DNA from: Paramecium pentaurelia | Lineage: Eukaryota; Ciliophora; Oligohymenophorea; Peniculida; Parameciidae | Assembly: GCA_905183005.1 (NCBI GenBank) | Contig: CAJJDO010000096.1 | Coordinates: 306,581 to 370,580 of the forward strand | DNA: 64,000 nucleotides | Reading direction: 5' to 3' | In this document: piece after piece, positions 24,341 to 37,100 of the stretch | How positions within the stretch are numbered: the first letter of the stretch is position 1 | Layout of the letters: the number at the start of each line of letters is the position of its first letter | Notes under the pieces: model-generated | What the model was told of the DNA's origin: nothing | Seen by the model: only the letters and a program-made list of their open reading frames with translations | Database searches by the model: none | Position numbers and translations under genes: made by a program

Positions 24341-25662
24341 TTGGATATCATCTTTAAATAATTACACAATTCATTTGAATTCAAATTAGTATTAATTAAT
24401 AGATAATGATAATTTGTAAAATCAATATCATTTTGTTTATTTTAGGAATTTGTTTGAGTCTTAATTATTAATTTTTACTTATTATCCATTTAAATACTTG
24501 GTTTGTATAATAACCATACAAGTATATATAAAAAATCACTTGATTTAAATTTTAAATTCGAATTTTTAAATTATTGAAATCTTTAAACTTTTAACAATCC
24601 TGTATTTTATTTTAAAGATAGATGTATTCATAAAAAGTATTTCAAACTAGAAATGTTTGGAATGAATAAAATGAAGTAAAAGTTTTAAATAATTATTTAA
24701 AATTATTTAAGTTAAAGGTTATTGAATAATATAAATAAACATAATTAGAAAGATGTGTTCATATTAATAAAATTGAGTGATAAATTATTTTTTAATTATA
24801 ATATCTCATTAATTAAATAATAAATATAAAAATAAGAAGTGACTTATTTGATCTGTTCTCTTTTTTTAAATAGGGATCAATAAATCAAATATATATACAA
24901 TATAATAATGACAGTTGTTTTGAGTGAAAAAATATTAATAATTACCGCAAATTCTTTGGCGCTTTTCTTATTAATAAAATTAATGGATTTAATGAACTGT
25001 TAAAATTCCAACCATGATTCATAGAGAATCAAATATATTTGTGTAGATCCAATATGTTAAGTATAACAAAAGATTGGTATTTTACTTAATGTGACAAGGT
25101 TGTGCTGATTGTTTTTTGGAAGATCATGTTACTCATTAAAGAAGGACTGTTGAATAATTTAATGATTAAGTGAAACAACAATTAGATTCATTTAATTAAA
25201 TTGAATTTTAACCTATTACAAATACAGTTTAATTAGATTTAGAGAAGTAAATTGATAAAGAATTAGAAAATTGTCTTTCTTGTATATAATATCGATTTAC
25301 AAGCATTAAAAGTGATTTGAAAAGTTTGTTAGATGGTGAGAATTAAAAATTACAAGAAAGTTATAATGTTTTGTAATAAAGTAAAAATCATGAATTAGAT
25401 TCATTAAAAAATGTAAATGATTTGCATTCAATAAATTAAGAGGAATTAAATGATTTAGTAAAGTTTTATTAAGAAGCTTCAAAAATCTAGAAGAATTATA
25501 TAAAGGCATCTGAGATATTTTATGATGAGAATTAAAAGATTAAGTAAAAAAAATAGAAATACTTATGCAAATTACAATCAATAATGTAAGGACTCATGAA
25601 AGATTTTAATGAATTAATGGTAACAAAGAATTTACAATTTGATGATTTTAGTGAATTTGAGA
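24341..25662. repeat. Contig-start overlap 2, copy B
   Basis: Second copy of 22978-24339, lacking the 40-bp TA-bounded segment at the point 24592-24594. Confidence 0.9.
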
Positions 25663-25793
25663 CACCATAAAAGTCATCAATGTCTCCAAATAAGATGACT
25701 AGTTTTGTAGAGAGTACAAGATCATCAAGAAGATTTTATATGAATTAATCAAAAAAACTATTGTTTGGAAATGCTATAAGAAAGAATGAATGA
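24908..25793 (+). CDS. B-box zinc-finger/coiled-coil protein
   Basis: 287 aa with one 22-nt intron (25077-25098), complete copy. After a hydrophobic N-terminal stretch of about 25 residues there is a zinc-binding B-box-like segment: YICVDPIC, then CCADCFLEDHVTH, giving C/C/C/C/H-type ligands. A long Gln/Lys/Glu-rich coiled coil follows (EKQIDKELENCLSCIQYRF onward). The C-terminus is Ser/Arg-rich. Ciliates carry many TRIM-like proteins of this B-box plus coiled-coil form, usually of unknown role. An in-frame ATG 75 nt downstream (24983) would drop the hydrophobic segment and may be the true start. Confidence 0.75.
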
Positions 25794-25921
25794 TATTAGT
25801 TAAAATTTATTATTTATAAATTTATTTCTCTTCAATGAACTTTGAAAAAGGGGGTTAGGTATTAGTTTATTATTATATATCCTTCAATAAATTTTATTCT
25901 TCAAAAATAAATTTTATTTTC

Positions 25922-27824
25922 ATGTTTGATAATCGAAACTAATAACAACCATCAATGTTTGGAGTTCAATAACAACAATAATAATAAGTCTTTCCTCCTT
26001 AATATTAAGGAGTGGATCCATATGTATAAAGAAGTCCTCCAAAAGCTTAAGGAACTCTAGGTTTTTAATAACCACAATAAAGCAGCTACGTTTAGTAAAC
26101 ACCTCAATAAGGAAGTTAAACGGTATATGAACACAAAGTAATTACAACTGGTTAGGTTTAATCTCCTTATATTCAATAAAATCCAGTGGCATTTTAATAA
26201 GTTTCTACAATTAAAAGTAAAGGTTCTTATTGTATTGATTGGTGTATATACTTTATTCCATTCCTTTTCTTTATAGCTATATTAGCCTTTATGGGTATGA
26301 TAATTGCTTAAAAAGACAGAGATTTTAATTAGGAACCAATAAATAATGTCTTAAGAACATTTAGTCATAATTAAGCATTAACACCAATAGCTGATATTGT
26401 AGCTCCACATATTGCAAGATCCTCTAGTATGCATAGTCATTTCTAACACAAAATAGAGACAGAATTATGTCCAGAAGGTTTCACATTAGCAACTTTAGGA
26501 GAATGGCCAGGAATAAATTCTGGATGCATATGTGATAAATAAATAAAGAAGGAAGGATTTTGTTGGGCTAGAAGTGGATGTGATTCAATAGATAGTTAAG
26601 ATTCTAAATATTTTTAAACTTGGAATGGTGGAAGGGTATGTTAAAAATTAACAGTTGGTTGGACTAAATTAAATGGAAATACTTGTTCTGAAGGATATAA
26701 GAAATGTGGTAATGTTTGTGTTCCAACAAATGGAGATGCTTCTAGGATGTGTCCACTTTCAGATTTAACTTTATTAAGTACTGATCCAACTACAGATTCA
26801 GATCCAACATCATTAAATACTTAAGTAGTTAAGATTGGTAATAAATGGTATAGAAAATCATATGATGGAATTCCAATTGTATAATTTTAAATTATTCCTG
26901 GAAATGCTGAATAAGTTAAGAATTCTGCTCCATGTCTTAATGATATTACTACATCAACATTTGAATCATAATAATCATATCCATTATTGAAAAAACCAGC
27001 AACTGGTTGTGATCAATTTGGTAATTTGTAGAATGAATTTGTTAAGATTGATACTTTAACAGCAAAGAAGGTTCATGAGGAGAATGGAATATTATCATCT
27101 CTTCATACTATTCCAGGATATTCATCATATGAAGTTGAATCAGATTCATATACATTGGAAGGAATTAGAAGAATATCAGTTAATCCAACTATTGAATGCA
27201 GTTCAATATCATCTGCAGATGTTAATTAGATTATAGAGGATAGTGAAGATATTTATTAATAAAGAAAATGGTTTAGTATAATAATCTTTTGGATTTGTGT
27301 GGTCGGAATAGTATTATTTGTTTATCTTTATTTAATTAGAAGCAGAGTATCTATTATTATAAATATATTAGAATTTCTAAACTTTGAATGTATCATAAAT
27401 AAAGCAACCAAAAATATTAATTCTTATTGCTGTTGTTGTAGCTATATTGTGTATTGCATTTGGATCCCTCTATTTATATAACATGAATGGTGATGTAAGT
27501 ATTATTATCTAGTTGTGTAGGATGGTTTGAGGAATGTAGATTCAAGATTCAAGTCATAATTGGATAATGAATGCTTCAATGATAAAGGAATTAAAAATGT
27601 AATATCATATGTTATATATAATTTAGTCTATTCAATAATTGCATAATTTCGCTTATTCATAATATTCTACTATTGGATATTGGATTACTTGGGCATTTTG
27701 GTTAAGTATAGCCTTCTTAATATTGATGATTATCTTAATTGTTATTTAAAGTGGCTCACATGGTAATTTGTGCATCAATCCATGGTAATCTAATTGGGTT
27801 TTTGGATACAATGAATTTTAGTGA
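25922..27824 (+). CDS. Four-pass membrane protein with Cys-rich lumenal domain
   Basis: 607 aa from four exons (introns 27347-27371, 27495-27520, 27599-27626; 25, 26 and 28 nt). A cytosolic N-terminus of about 100 residues is rich in Gln/Pro (QQQQQQQVFPPQYQ). TM1 is WCIYFIPFLFFIAILAFMG. A large domain of about 320 residues follows with paired cysteines (ELCPEGFTLATLGEWPG, CICDK, CWARSGC, CSEGYKKCGNVC). Then come TM2 (IIIFWICVVGIVLFVYLY), TM3 (ILILIAVVVAILCIAFGSL) and TM4 (YWITWAFWLSIAFLILMII). I recognise the type from ciliate proteomes but no named family. Each of the last exons is clearly coding only after intron removal. Confidence 0.8.
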
Positions 27825-27866
27825 AAATTTATATATTATATATATATATATATAATTTAAATAAAA

Positions 27867-29933
27867 ATGGGTGAAAAGAGGGTTGATCGATTCGTCTTCA
27901 AGATTAGTGACAAGCTTGGAGAAGGATCTTATGGACAAGTAATAGAACTAATAACTTTTAGGTCTTTAAAGGTTAAGATGAAAAAACAAAAGAATTTGTA
28001 GCTATCAAAATGCTTTCAAAAGCAGTGATTAATGAAGATGAGTATTTAAGAGAAGGTTTGATGAATGAAATCAAAATAATGGGTACTTTGTAGGGTAATA
28101 ATGTTGTGAAACTTATTGATGTACTTGAAACATCGAACAATTATTATATAGTCTAAGAATATTGTGATGGTGGTGATTTACAACAGTATCAATTAAAATA
28201 TTCTTAGTCTATTGAAAAAAAAGAAATATTTACCTTAGAAAGAGGCTATGTAATTTTTTGTTGACGTTCTTTTGGGCATGATTGAATTAGTGAAGAAGGG
28301 AATTATTCATAGAGACTTAAAACCAGCTAATATACTCATAAACAAGGGTATATATAAAATAGCAGGTATTAATTGAATACAATAATTTTAGATTTTGGAT
28401 TTTCTAAAGCTATTGATAATTTTAGAAAATAGATGATTGAATCGATTGTTGGTACACCTCTCTATTAATCTCTTTAATTACTGAAAGGAGAGAAATATAC
28501 TTCTAAAAGTGATATATGGTCATTAGGCTTCATCTTTTATGAGACTCTTTTTGGATCAAGTAATTTCAGTTAAGAAATAATCATATAGCTCCATGGACAG
28601 CCAGATCAATTCCTGAATTAGTAAAGAATATTTCTTCTTAACCATTAAAATTTCCATAGGATAAAAATATTGACCCTTAGATTATTGATATGCTTAAAGG
28701 CTGTTTGTAATTGTAAGAAAAAGACAGAATGGGTTGGGATCTATTATATAGACATCCTTGTTTTGGATAGAGTTTTTCATTTTATACAAATTAAACTAAA
28801 TAATTAGAGGATAAGGCAGTATTTCTGGTTTAAGATTTGAGATTTAAAGTTATGAAAGATAAGATTGATTTAGAAAAAGTGTTTAACAAATATGACAAAT
28901 CAGGAGATAGATCACTTGATATGAAAGAGTATTATGAATAATTTTATTAGATTAACTTTGTTATTACATGAAATAGACCCTAAATTGGAGAGAGAGGAGA
29001 TAGAATTCATGTTTAATAAAATAGATCTAGATGGAAGTAATTCTATTGAATTGAATGAATTCAAAAAATGGTTAGAAGAGAATTAAGTCTAAATGTCAAT
29101 GAGAAACTAGCCTAAATCAAATTTTTCAAGAAAAGGAACTGTAGAAATGCCAAAAGTTAATCCTAATAATTCAGATTAACCTGTACCAGAATTTGATAGT
29201 ACATAAATGTCAACAAATACAACAAATCTAACTCCTTCATAACATTAATAATAATAAATAATAAATTAATAGTAATATTAGAAATAATATTCAAATTAAC
29301 AATCATTATAACCATCTTAATAATTATAATAACCAATTTAATAACCATAATAATTTTAATAATATCCACAATAATAATAATAATATTATTCATAATAATA
29401 TTAATATCAATATCCACCAGTTTAATAACCTATGTCTGGCTCTTAACATTAATAAAATTATCCAATTTAACCTCCACCATCATATCCACCTATGAATAAT
29501 TCATAACAGTATAATCAAGGTTATTAACAACCTCCACCTTATGTGGCAATTCATTAACCTCCACCACCTTAAAGTTTAGCTTAAGAAAGAGCTATGGTGA
29601 CTATTTAAAAATTGGTTATAGCTATTGAAAAATATAATATCAACATTTTCGAATTATTCAGAAAATATGATAAATCTGACTCATAAACTTTGGATGTGAA
29701 AGAATTTGGAGTGATGCTTAGGTATTCTTATTAAAATAATCTATTATCATAGAAAAATCGATAGTCAATTAACAGATTAAGATATTAGTCAAGCATTTTG
29801 GGTTTTTGATGTTGACAGAAGCCATGAAATCACTTTCAAAGAGTTCTAAGATGGAATCCTTTTACACTTAAACCAATGGAGAGCTCAGGCTAACATTTAG
29901 AATAATGCAGGATACCCATATTAAAAATATTGA
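27867..29933 (+). CDS. EF-hand (CDPK-like) protein kinase with Gln/Pro-rich insert
   Basis: 637 aa from seven exons (introns 27939-27961, 28186-28207, 28366-28391, 28560-28588, 28929-28950, 29722-29752). The kinase domain has all key residues: GEGSYGQ, VAIK, EYCDGGDLQ, HRDLKPANILI, DFGFSK, GTPLYQSLQLL, SDIWSLGFIFYETLFG. EF-hands follow: KYDKSGDRSLDMKE, then KIDLDGSNSIELNEF. A spacer of about 190 residues very rich in Gln, Pro and Tyr comes next, and then a second EF-hand pair (KYDKSDSQTLDVKEF and FDVDRSHEITFKEF). Ciliates use CDPK-like kinases for Ca2+ signalling. The long low-complexity linker between EF pairs is unusual for a canonical CDPK, where four EF-hands are contiguous. Confidence 0.92.
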
Positions 29934-30549
29934 AATATTAAAATATAAGTTTAACATGTTTAAATTATGCAATAGATTCACAAATCCTAAATCATATCTC
30001 TAATATAATATTAGATTACAATAGAACACAAGTAGACACACATATTTAATATATGTTGTTTATATGTTAAAATTAAGTTAGATTATTAATTGGGAATAAT
30101 TGAGTGGAAGTTGACAAAGAGAAACAAGAAAAAAAAATATAATATAAATAGAGAATCAAGTGAAATTATAGTAGTTTAGACAGTCAAAATAAATAAAAGA
30201 AAATATAAATGATGAATTCACTAATGCAACTAAATTAAACACTTTAATATATATGCAAAACATACTTTAATAGGACTAAACTTATTAGGCAATATAAGTA
30301 GATTTGATTTTCATAAATTTTTGAAGATTTCAGAGAAATTTCAGCGTTTAATTATTTCCAAAGTTTCAAATCAAATTATGATGTTGATTAAATAATCACT
30401 TTATAAGATGAATCTATGTAGTGAGACATAGATATATCATTATAAAAATGATAAAAATAACATAATGTGATGATTCCATTAATAAAATGAGAATAATTGT
30501 TAAGATTTTTAATATTAAACGGAATTCATAAAGAGAAAATTAATTACAA
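29934..30549. other. Intergenic, no gene seen
   Basis: About 600 bp of A/T-rich sequence. Short open stretches exist but none reads as convincing protein. Confidence 0.5.
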
Positions 30550-31147
30550 ATGTATTTTGCAAATCTGTTTCATGATTTAGTAAATTTAACTATTCTTTAT
30601 ATAAGTAAACAAGTTTCCCTTATCTTTTTTGATGATTGTAAAATTCTCTTGAATTCTGTTTCAAAAGTATCTAAAAGGATTGAATTTTTCTCTAATAAAA
30701 TGAGATGATAAATTCAAAGTTAATAGTTAAGCAAAGGTTTTATTACTAAAGAGTTTTACTTTCCCGTTTCTTAATGTTATGTATGATTGTTATTTTTCTT
30801 GATCAAACTAATTATAGAACTAGAGAAGAGAGTACACGTAAGTTAAATTTTTTTTTCAATTTAAATCATATGATGAACAAAACATCGTTTATGAGTTGAG
30901 GAATATTAACGAAATTGAGCTTGAAAAGTCAGGATTGAAGAATCAGCCTATTAGAAATTGTATACAGAAATTCATTTAATGAGAAGTATTGATACTGAGA
31001 TAAACAACTTATTTATTAGGACAACCTAAAGTCAAATATTAGAAGCAGCATTAATGCTAAGGGGATAAGCCTGTTTAAAAACAATAATAGATAAGAAAAA
31101 ATTTGTCAATAAATATTTTTAACAAGGTTCATGAAGACCCTGTTTGA
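30550..31147 (+). pseudogene. Possible degenerate or unresolved gene
   Basis: Pieces of good coding sequence lie in different frames: NLFHDLVNLTILYISKQ and SLIFFDDCKILLNSV near 30560-30660, a hydrophobic VLLSRFLMLCMIVIF near 30750, YDEQNIVYELRNINEIELEK near 30880-30950, and a Gln/Lys-rich end (GQPKVKYQKQHQCQGDKPV) to TGA 31145-31147. A 27-nt intron can bridge the last two, but I could not join the earlier pieces with short introns. Either the exon structure escapes me or the gene carries indels. No family recognised. Confidence 0.35.
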
Positions 31148-31375
31148 TATTTAATATTAATATTGAATTTATTGTAATTTTTTATATGTAAATTCTGGTT
31201 CATAATTCTATCTGGAAATATATAAAGAAGAATGAAAAGAATTCTACTTACCTTTAAATGAGATTTTTGATTCATTTAAAGTAATATTTAATAGAATTTG
31301 GAAAAATATTTTATTGGGCTTAACTTCTTGATTGATAACTTGTTATTTGATTTTAATCAATTTATTATTAAATTT

Positions 31376-32142
31376 ATGTAAAACTCAATAGAAGACTAAG
31401 AACGAAGTAATAATGAAAATGCAATATGTTATGAAGATAATCATGAAATACCCACTCATCTATGTTAAGAAAAAGACAATAAATTTTGTAATATTATAAT
31501 TTATCTTCTCTCTAGAATCAGGAGAGCAATCATTTTATTTTTCAGATAGTTTTTAGTAAATTAAGCATCTTGATGAAAATGGTATTAATTTGTGTATTAT
31601 ATTTTCAAGGATTAGAGCAATAGTTAAACTATGATTAGTGTGTAAATGTTAATCAGTATATTCAAAGTTATAATGATCAATCTGAATCTTCTCAAGAAGA
31701 TAATGGTTGTAATTCAATTTTTGGAAAAGATAGTTACCAATATCCATAATCTTCAATCTAAGAAGATTTGAAAAATGTTATATAGACTAAAGTTTATACA
31801 AAAATACCTGGAGAAACCAAAAATCTTCCAAAATGTTTTGCTAGACGACTAAAAGAATTTATCCTTAGTTCAGTAGAAAATACAGATGATCCTGAACTTA
31901 AAAATGCATAAAATGATTCAGATTTAAAATCATTTCTCAAATTGAAACCTGAATAAATAACTAAATCAAAACTTGATATCTTTATTAAAAGTGATATTGG
32001 AAGTATATTTTGTAAAGAGTTCTTTGGAAGTTGTCAATGGAATTATGGAATAACTAAAGAGGGTAAAACTAATGTGGATCCTTACTTCAGATATAATATT
32101 TAATATTTTTGGAAATCAGTAAAGAAAATTAAACCAAATTGA
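31376..32142 (+). CDS. Ciliate-specific 'KNLPK' protein 1
   Basis: 236 aa from three exons (introns 31488-31515 and 31582-31609, both 28 nt; exact frame). The N-terminal half is acidic and Gln/Ser/Asn-rich. The C-terminal half holds a compact domain starting GETKNLPKCFARRLKEFIL, followed by helices with an aromatic core (CKEFFGSCQWNYG, YNIQYFWKSVKK). A gene at 61938-62639 begins its C-terminal domain with nearly the same block (ETKNLPKFYANSILNKL), so the two form a small family. No DNA-binding or enzymatic signature is obvious. Function unknown. Confidence 0.75.
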
Positions 32143-32214
32143 TGTGGTTAAGTTTATTTCTATTTATAATTATGATAATTAGTATTTTTAATTATTAAAC
32201 GATTATTTTTTAAA

Positions 32215-34177
32215 ATGTTTAATAACTATAAAGTAAATTTAGAAAGACATTGTGGATTAACTAAATTCCTGAATACTCTTAATGAACAACAATAGAATGA
32301 ATTGCTCTCTGTAATTACAGATATTGAACATCTTCTTAATAACAATATGGAAGAGAAAGAGAAGTTATTAAATGTAGTAAACAATATGCAAATTCAAACT
32401 TAAAATAGTTTAGACTCTGAATTTTTAAAGTATATACAATGTCTAACTTAGAAATGCAGAATTGACTAAACAAATTGCATAACAGAAACATATTATATCA
32501 AAACAGATTGATGAAATTGCTTAACTAAATTAATTTGTAATTTAAAGAAAAAAAGAAAGAAGAAGTCTTTATTCATCTCCACTCCAAACATCAAATAAGT
32601 AAATAAATTAATAAAACATATTGCCAATAACATCTGTAGATTATTATCAGAAAATATTAGAGGAGGAATGTAAGAGGGAAGACTCAATTATGAAATTATG
32701 GAAGAAACTATAGAAATAAAGTTTTGAGAAAGTTAAGACTCTCTAAGAAGCTTTAGATTATTATCTTTTAGATTAATGTAATAAATATGAAGAATATTTT
32801 GCATTGTAGACTGAAATAATCAATAAATTAGAAGATCAATTAAATAAATATAAAGTTGCTTTAAAATTGATAATATAAGAAAACTATAAAAGACCAATTT
32901 CTGAGTTAATTGCAGTTGCTTAGTCATTAAATCAAGAAAATGAAATTTAAGAATATGACTATGAATAACTAATTGAAACTCTTATAGATTTTAGTAATAA
33001 AAGAGACTTATTATATCAATTATAATAATAAGAAACTGAAGTAGTTTTACTTAAAAATAAAGCTAATAATAATGAAGAGTATGATAAATTGAATGAATAA
33101 TATAATAAATTATAGGAAGAATATAAAATTATAGATGATTAAAGAAAAGAATTATTAAGTTTAAGTTAATAAATGAATGATAAGATTACACTATAATCAA
33201 ATCAAATTAATTCAATGAATGAATAAATTGCTTAATTAACATCATTATTTGCTAAATCTTTATAAGATTTAGAAAATGTTTAAGAAGAAAATGAAACTTT
33301 GAAGAAATGCTAATCAAATTTCACAACTCGAACAAGTGAAGTTCATAGTCGATTCTCTGTTGGATTAGATGATAAATTAATAAAATGTTTTAATTCAGTA
33401 TGTAGTAATTATAATTCGCAATCAACAAGACATAATAAAAGTAAAAATAAGAGCATGCTTAGTTAATTAAGTAAATCTACATATGGTGATGGTGAAGAAT
33501 TATGTAATTTATTAGATCAAGTATTGAATTAAGGATTCTCATTGAAAATAATTGAATCTATTACTTAATTAAGTAATACAGGATTACGTAAAAGAATTAA
33601 AGATCTTTTATTTACTATATATAATAACAATAATGAAATGGATACTTTATTTAATTCATTTAGTTCTTTAATTCAAGATTTAGAAATTCCATTTAATAAT
33701 TTTTAAATTATTAATGAAGGATTTTTAAGTAGTACTTGTAAATTAGAACATAATACTAAATAAATTTGTGAGTTATTACATCATTTAGTTAATAGTAATA
33801 ATAAAAAATAAACAACAAAACATTGTGCATAACAAATTGGACTATTATCAAAAGTGCTCCTACAATTATGTCAAGGAAATGATGATACAATTGTTGAACA
33901 TATTGATAAACATATTGAAATCTCAAAATAACTCAAAGATAAAAAAAATAAGTAGTTTAGAGATCTCCAATTTAGTGCATGTAAAATGATTATGGATATC
34001 TTTAAGAAATGGAAACAAAATTATATTCATATTACAACTATTTTATATAGTATCCAGAGAGGTTTACAACAGGATTAAGAAATTCATATTCAATCTTATC
34101 TCAATGAACTTACCAAGAGTGACCTAGGCAAGAGTATATAAAAAGAATTGAATAAATTATTTCAATTACTTATTTGA
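32215..34177 (+). CDS. Long coiled-coil protein
   Basis: 646 aa with one 22-nt intron (32430-32451). Almost the whole N-terminal half is Gln/Glu/Lys/Leu heptad-like coiled coil (QIDEIAQLNQF, QTEIINKLEDQLNKYKVALK, QLTSLFAKSLQDLENVQEEN). The C-terminal part is helical with Cys/His scattered but no zinc motif (ICELLHHLVN, HCAQQIGLLSKVLLQLC). Such proteins are often cytoskeletal or basal-body components in ciliates, but nothing here proves it. Its TGA (34175-34177) is followed after one base by the ATG of the MON2 gene on the same strand. Confidence 0.8.
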
Positions 34178-34178
34178 A

Positions 34179-37100
34179 ATGCAAGAATCTAGAGTTTAAT
34201 TGGCCTTGCGAGAAATCGCTTTCATTAGGCAATCCCTTTCTTCAAAAAAAAAGTACATTCCTATGAAAGATGCTCTAAATAACTTTTAGAGAGTATTGGA
34301 AGAAAACAAAAAAAATAATGTGTAAGAAATTCCCAGAGCAGAAATATAAAAGTGTTTAATTCCAGCTCAAGGACAATTAAGATCAGCCAAGTTTCATATT
34401 TCCTTTATATCCTTCCTTCTCAAACTAATCAATTTGAAAGTTATAAATGATGTAAATGGCACAGTCCTAATTAATAGATTTAAATGATTGAGGATGTCCT
34501 TGATTATTTTTTAAAAATCAAAGACATTTAGAAAGAAGAACTCTATTACAAACTTATCTAAAGTTTTAATACTTTTGTCCATTCTGATTTCATAAATTTT
34601 GGCAATTTTAGTTTTGTTGAAAAAGTAGAATTATCATTTCATTATTAGTGCTTAACCTTGGTATTGTATATGAAAAATTCAAAAATTCCTATCATTCATG
34701 GTCCAGCAGCCACTTCCTTATAAAGACTAATCGAGTTGCTTTCAGAATCAACCTAATTAATAATAGCAGGATAGGGTTTCGATGAAATGAATGTTGTCTT
34801 AGATTTGGATAATCAATAAGAATAGAATTAGTAATAAATGATTTAACCAATTGATCATTCAAAGGAATTTTAGAATTTGCATTCAATGTTATCAGATTTA
34901 ATCAAATTAATTGATAATGTAAAACCACATTGGTATCCTCTTTTGGTTCCTTTGGATAGAGAATTTGGATTGATAAGCATCAATAATTTTCTTAGTAGCA
35001 TGGGGAAATTCTTTCTCTAATATAAAACAATATCAGAATTATTAACCGATAATCTCATTTTAATTCTAAAGAAAATCATTACTACTCCTTTAATTAAAAG
35101 TTCTTTGATCATTGAAACTTTTAAATGTTTAAAAATATTAGTGGAGAATGAACAATCAGAAGTTGTTTGGAATATATTGATAAATCAAATAAAATAAAAT
35201 GAACATTCTATTAATAAAAACTTAGCATTTTAAACATTAATATATTTTGTTTAGAATTAAGTATTTTTGAATAAATTAGTATAATTACTAAGCAATGAAA
35301 AAGTATATGAATAATTATAATATAGAATATCATATTAGAGATAATAACAACTTTATCAAATTTGGCTAAGGAAGTTTAGGAGCCAAGTGAAGCTGAATAG
35401 AAAAGATTAGTCGAATTAGCTCATCCTACAATTAATTTAGTAGATAATAGTGAAGTATATCCTAGTGATAATGGTTTAGTTTGTAGAATGTTAAGTGAAT
35501 TTTAATCAAGATTTGTAAATTCATTATGTGTTTATGCAGATTAATAAAAAATATAATTAGGTAATCTAATAAAATTATAATAAAATGACAAATTTAATTA
35601 ACTTATAGAATTAACTTGGAAACATAATTTGAGGGCAATCAAATATCTTTTATTGAAAGAACTTGATGAATAAACATTATAAAATCTATTAGTTGCTTTT
35701 TAATAATACATTAATATAGTAGGATCTATATAAATGAAATCTGCATAGAGTGCATTTATAAAAACAATTTGTGAATTTTGTAAACCTATATAGGGTTATG
35801 AATTTGCAAAGAAACATATACAAATAAATAAAATGGTATTAAATATAGCAAACTGTTTAGGAAGTATGATTATTAATAAAAATATTAGATTTATTGGAAT
35901 GTAGTAGTTGGATTTGTATCTTTAAAACATTTGAAGAATGTGAAAATCATTATTTAAGAAATAGATTAGCAAAGAATTCAAGTTAAGAGGAATAAATTAA
36001 AACTTTTGATATTACAATATTATTTTAAAGTTTAGATTAATTGTTTTCTTAAAGTCCTACTTATGGTAATGAACATTTAATAACTGTTATGGATGCTATT
36101 AATTAGATTACAATTGAATGTTTAGAATAATAATAAATAATTGAATAGAAAAAAACAAATATATAATTTGGAGAATAGAAGAAGTATTTTTCACTTTCTA
36201 AATTGGTTGAATTAATAAAATTTAATGTATTTAGATTAGATGTTTTTTGGGAATTGATAATAGCTCATTTTATATCAGTAATATCATCACGTAATACTAA
36301 CTTAGTTTTAAATGCAGCTGATACTTTATCTTAAATTATCTTTTATGGATTTGAATATTTAACTAAATTTTATAAAAAGAATTAACAATAACAAAATCAA
36401 TAATTTATTAAAGATAAATGGTCTAATAAAGAATCCTTATATTAATAGACACTATTTTAACCATGGTTAGATATGTGTACATTAAGATTAAATGATATTA
36501 AAGAAATAATACTTACTAATATTTTAAAAATGATTTAAAATAATGGTCATGAAATATCAAATAAAGGTTGGGATTCCATATTAACTTTATTATTAAATAT
36601 TAGTTCAGAATAAACAACTATATTTGTTAAATAAGGATTAGGATGTACTGAATAGATTATTAATTAATTTTTATCTAATTTGGATGGTAAATAAATATTT
36701 TAATTATTTGATATTATTGATAATTTTAAATCAAATTCAAGTATTATTTTATTATTATTATATTTTAGATGAATAGAATATCAATTTTTAAATATGTAAT
36801 ATGTTATGGCATCTTGGAGATTACATTACTAAAAATAATTCAAATTAAGAATAAGGAAATTTAATTACAAATGAATAATTAGAAATGAATTTAAAAGAGA
36901 TATTTTAAAAATTGTCTATTATTGCACTTGATCCAATACCTGAAATTAGACATTCAGCTATTCATATTTATAGTAATTTACTAATACATCTTAATTCATA
37001 AAATTAATATCTTGAATGGAAAAAGATTTTGGAAGAGATATTTTTAGAATTAATGCATAAAATCATTTAAGTATTCTAGGATAAAAATTAAGCTAAAGAA

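Noticed and set aside
23983..25509. Two identical minus-strand frames of 67 codons
   Set aside because: Antisense to the coiled coil of the B-box gene; the pair arises from the contig overlap.
29163..29417. Minus-strand Ile/Val/Asn-rich frame
   Set aside because: Antisense shadow of the Gln-rich (TAA/TAG/CAA) linker of the EF-hand kinase.
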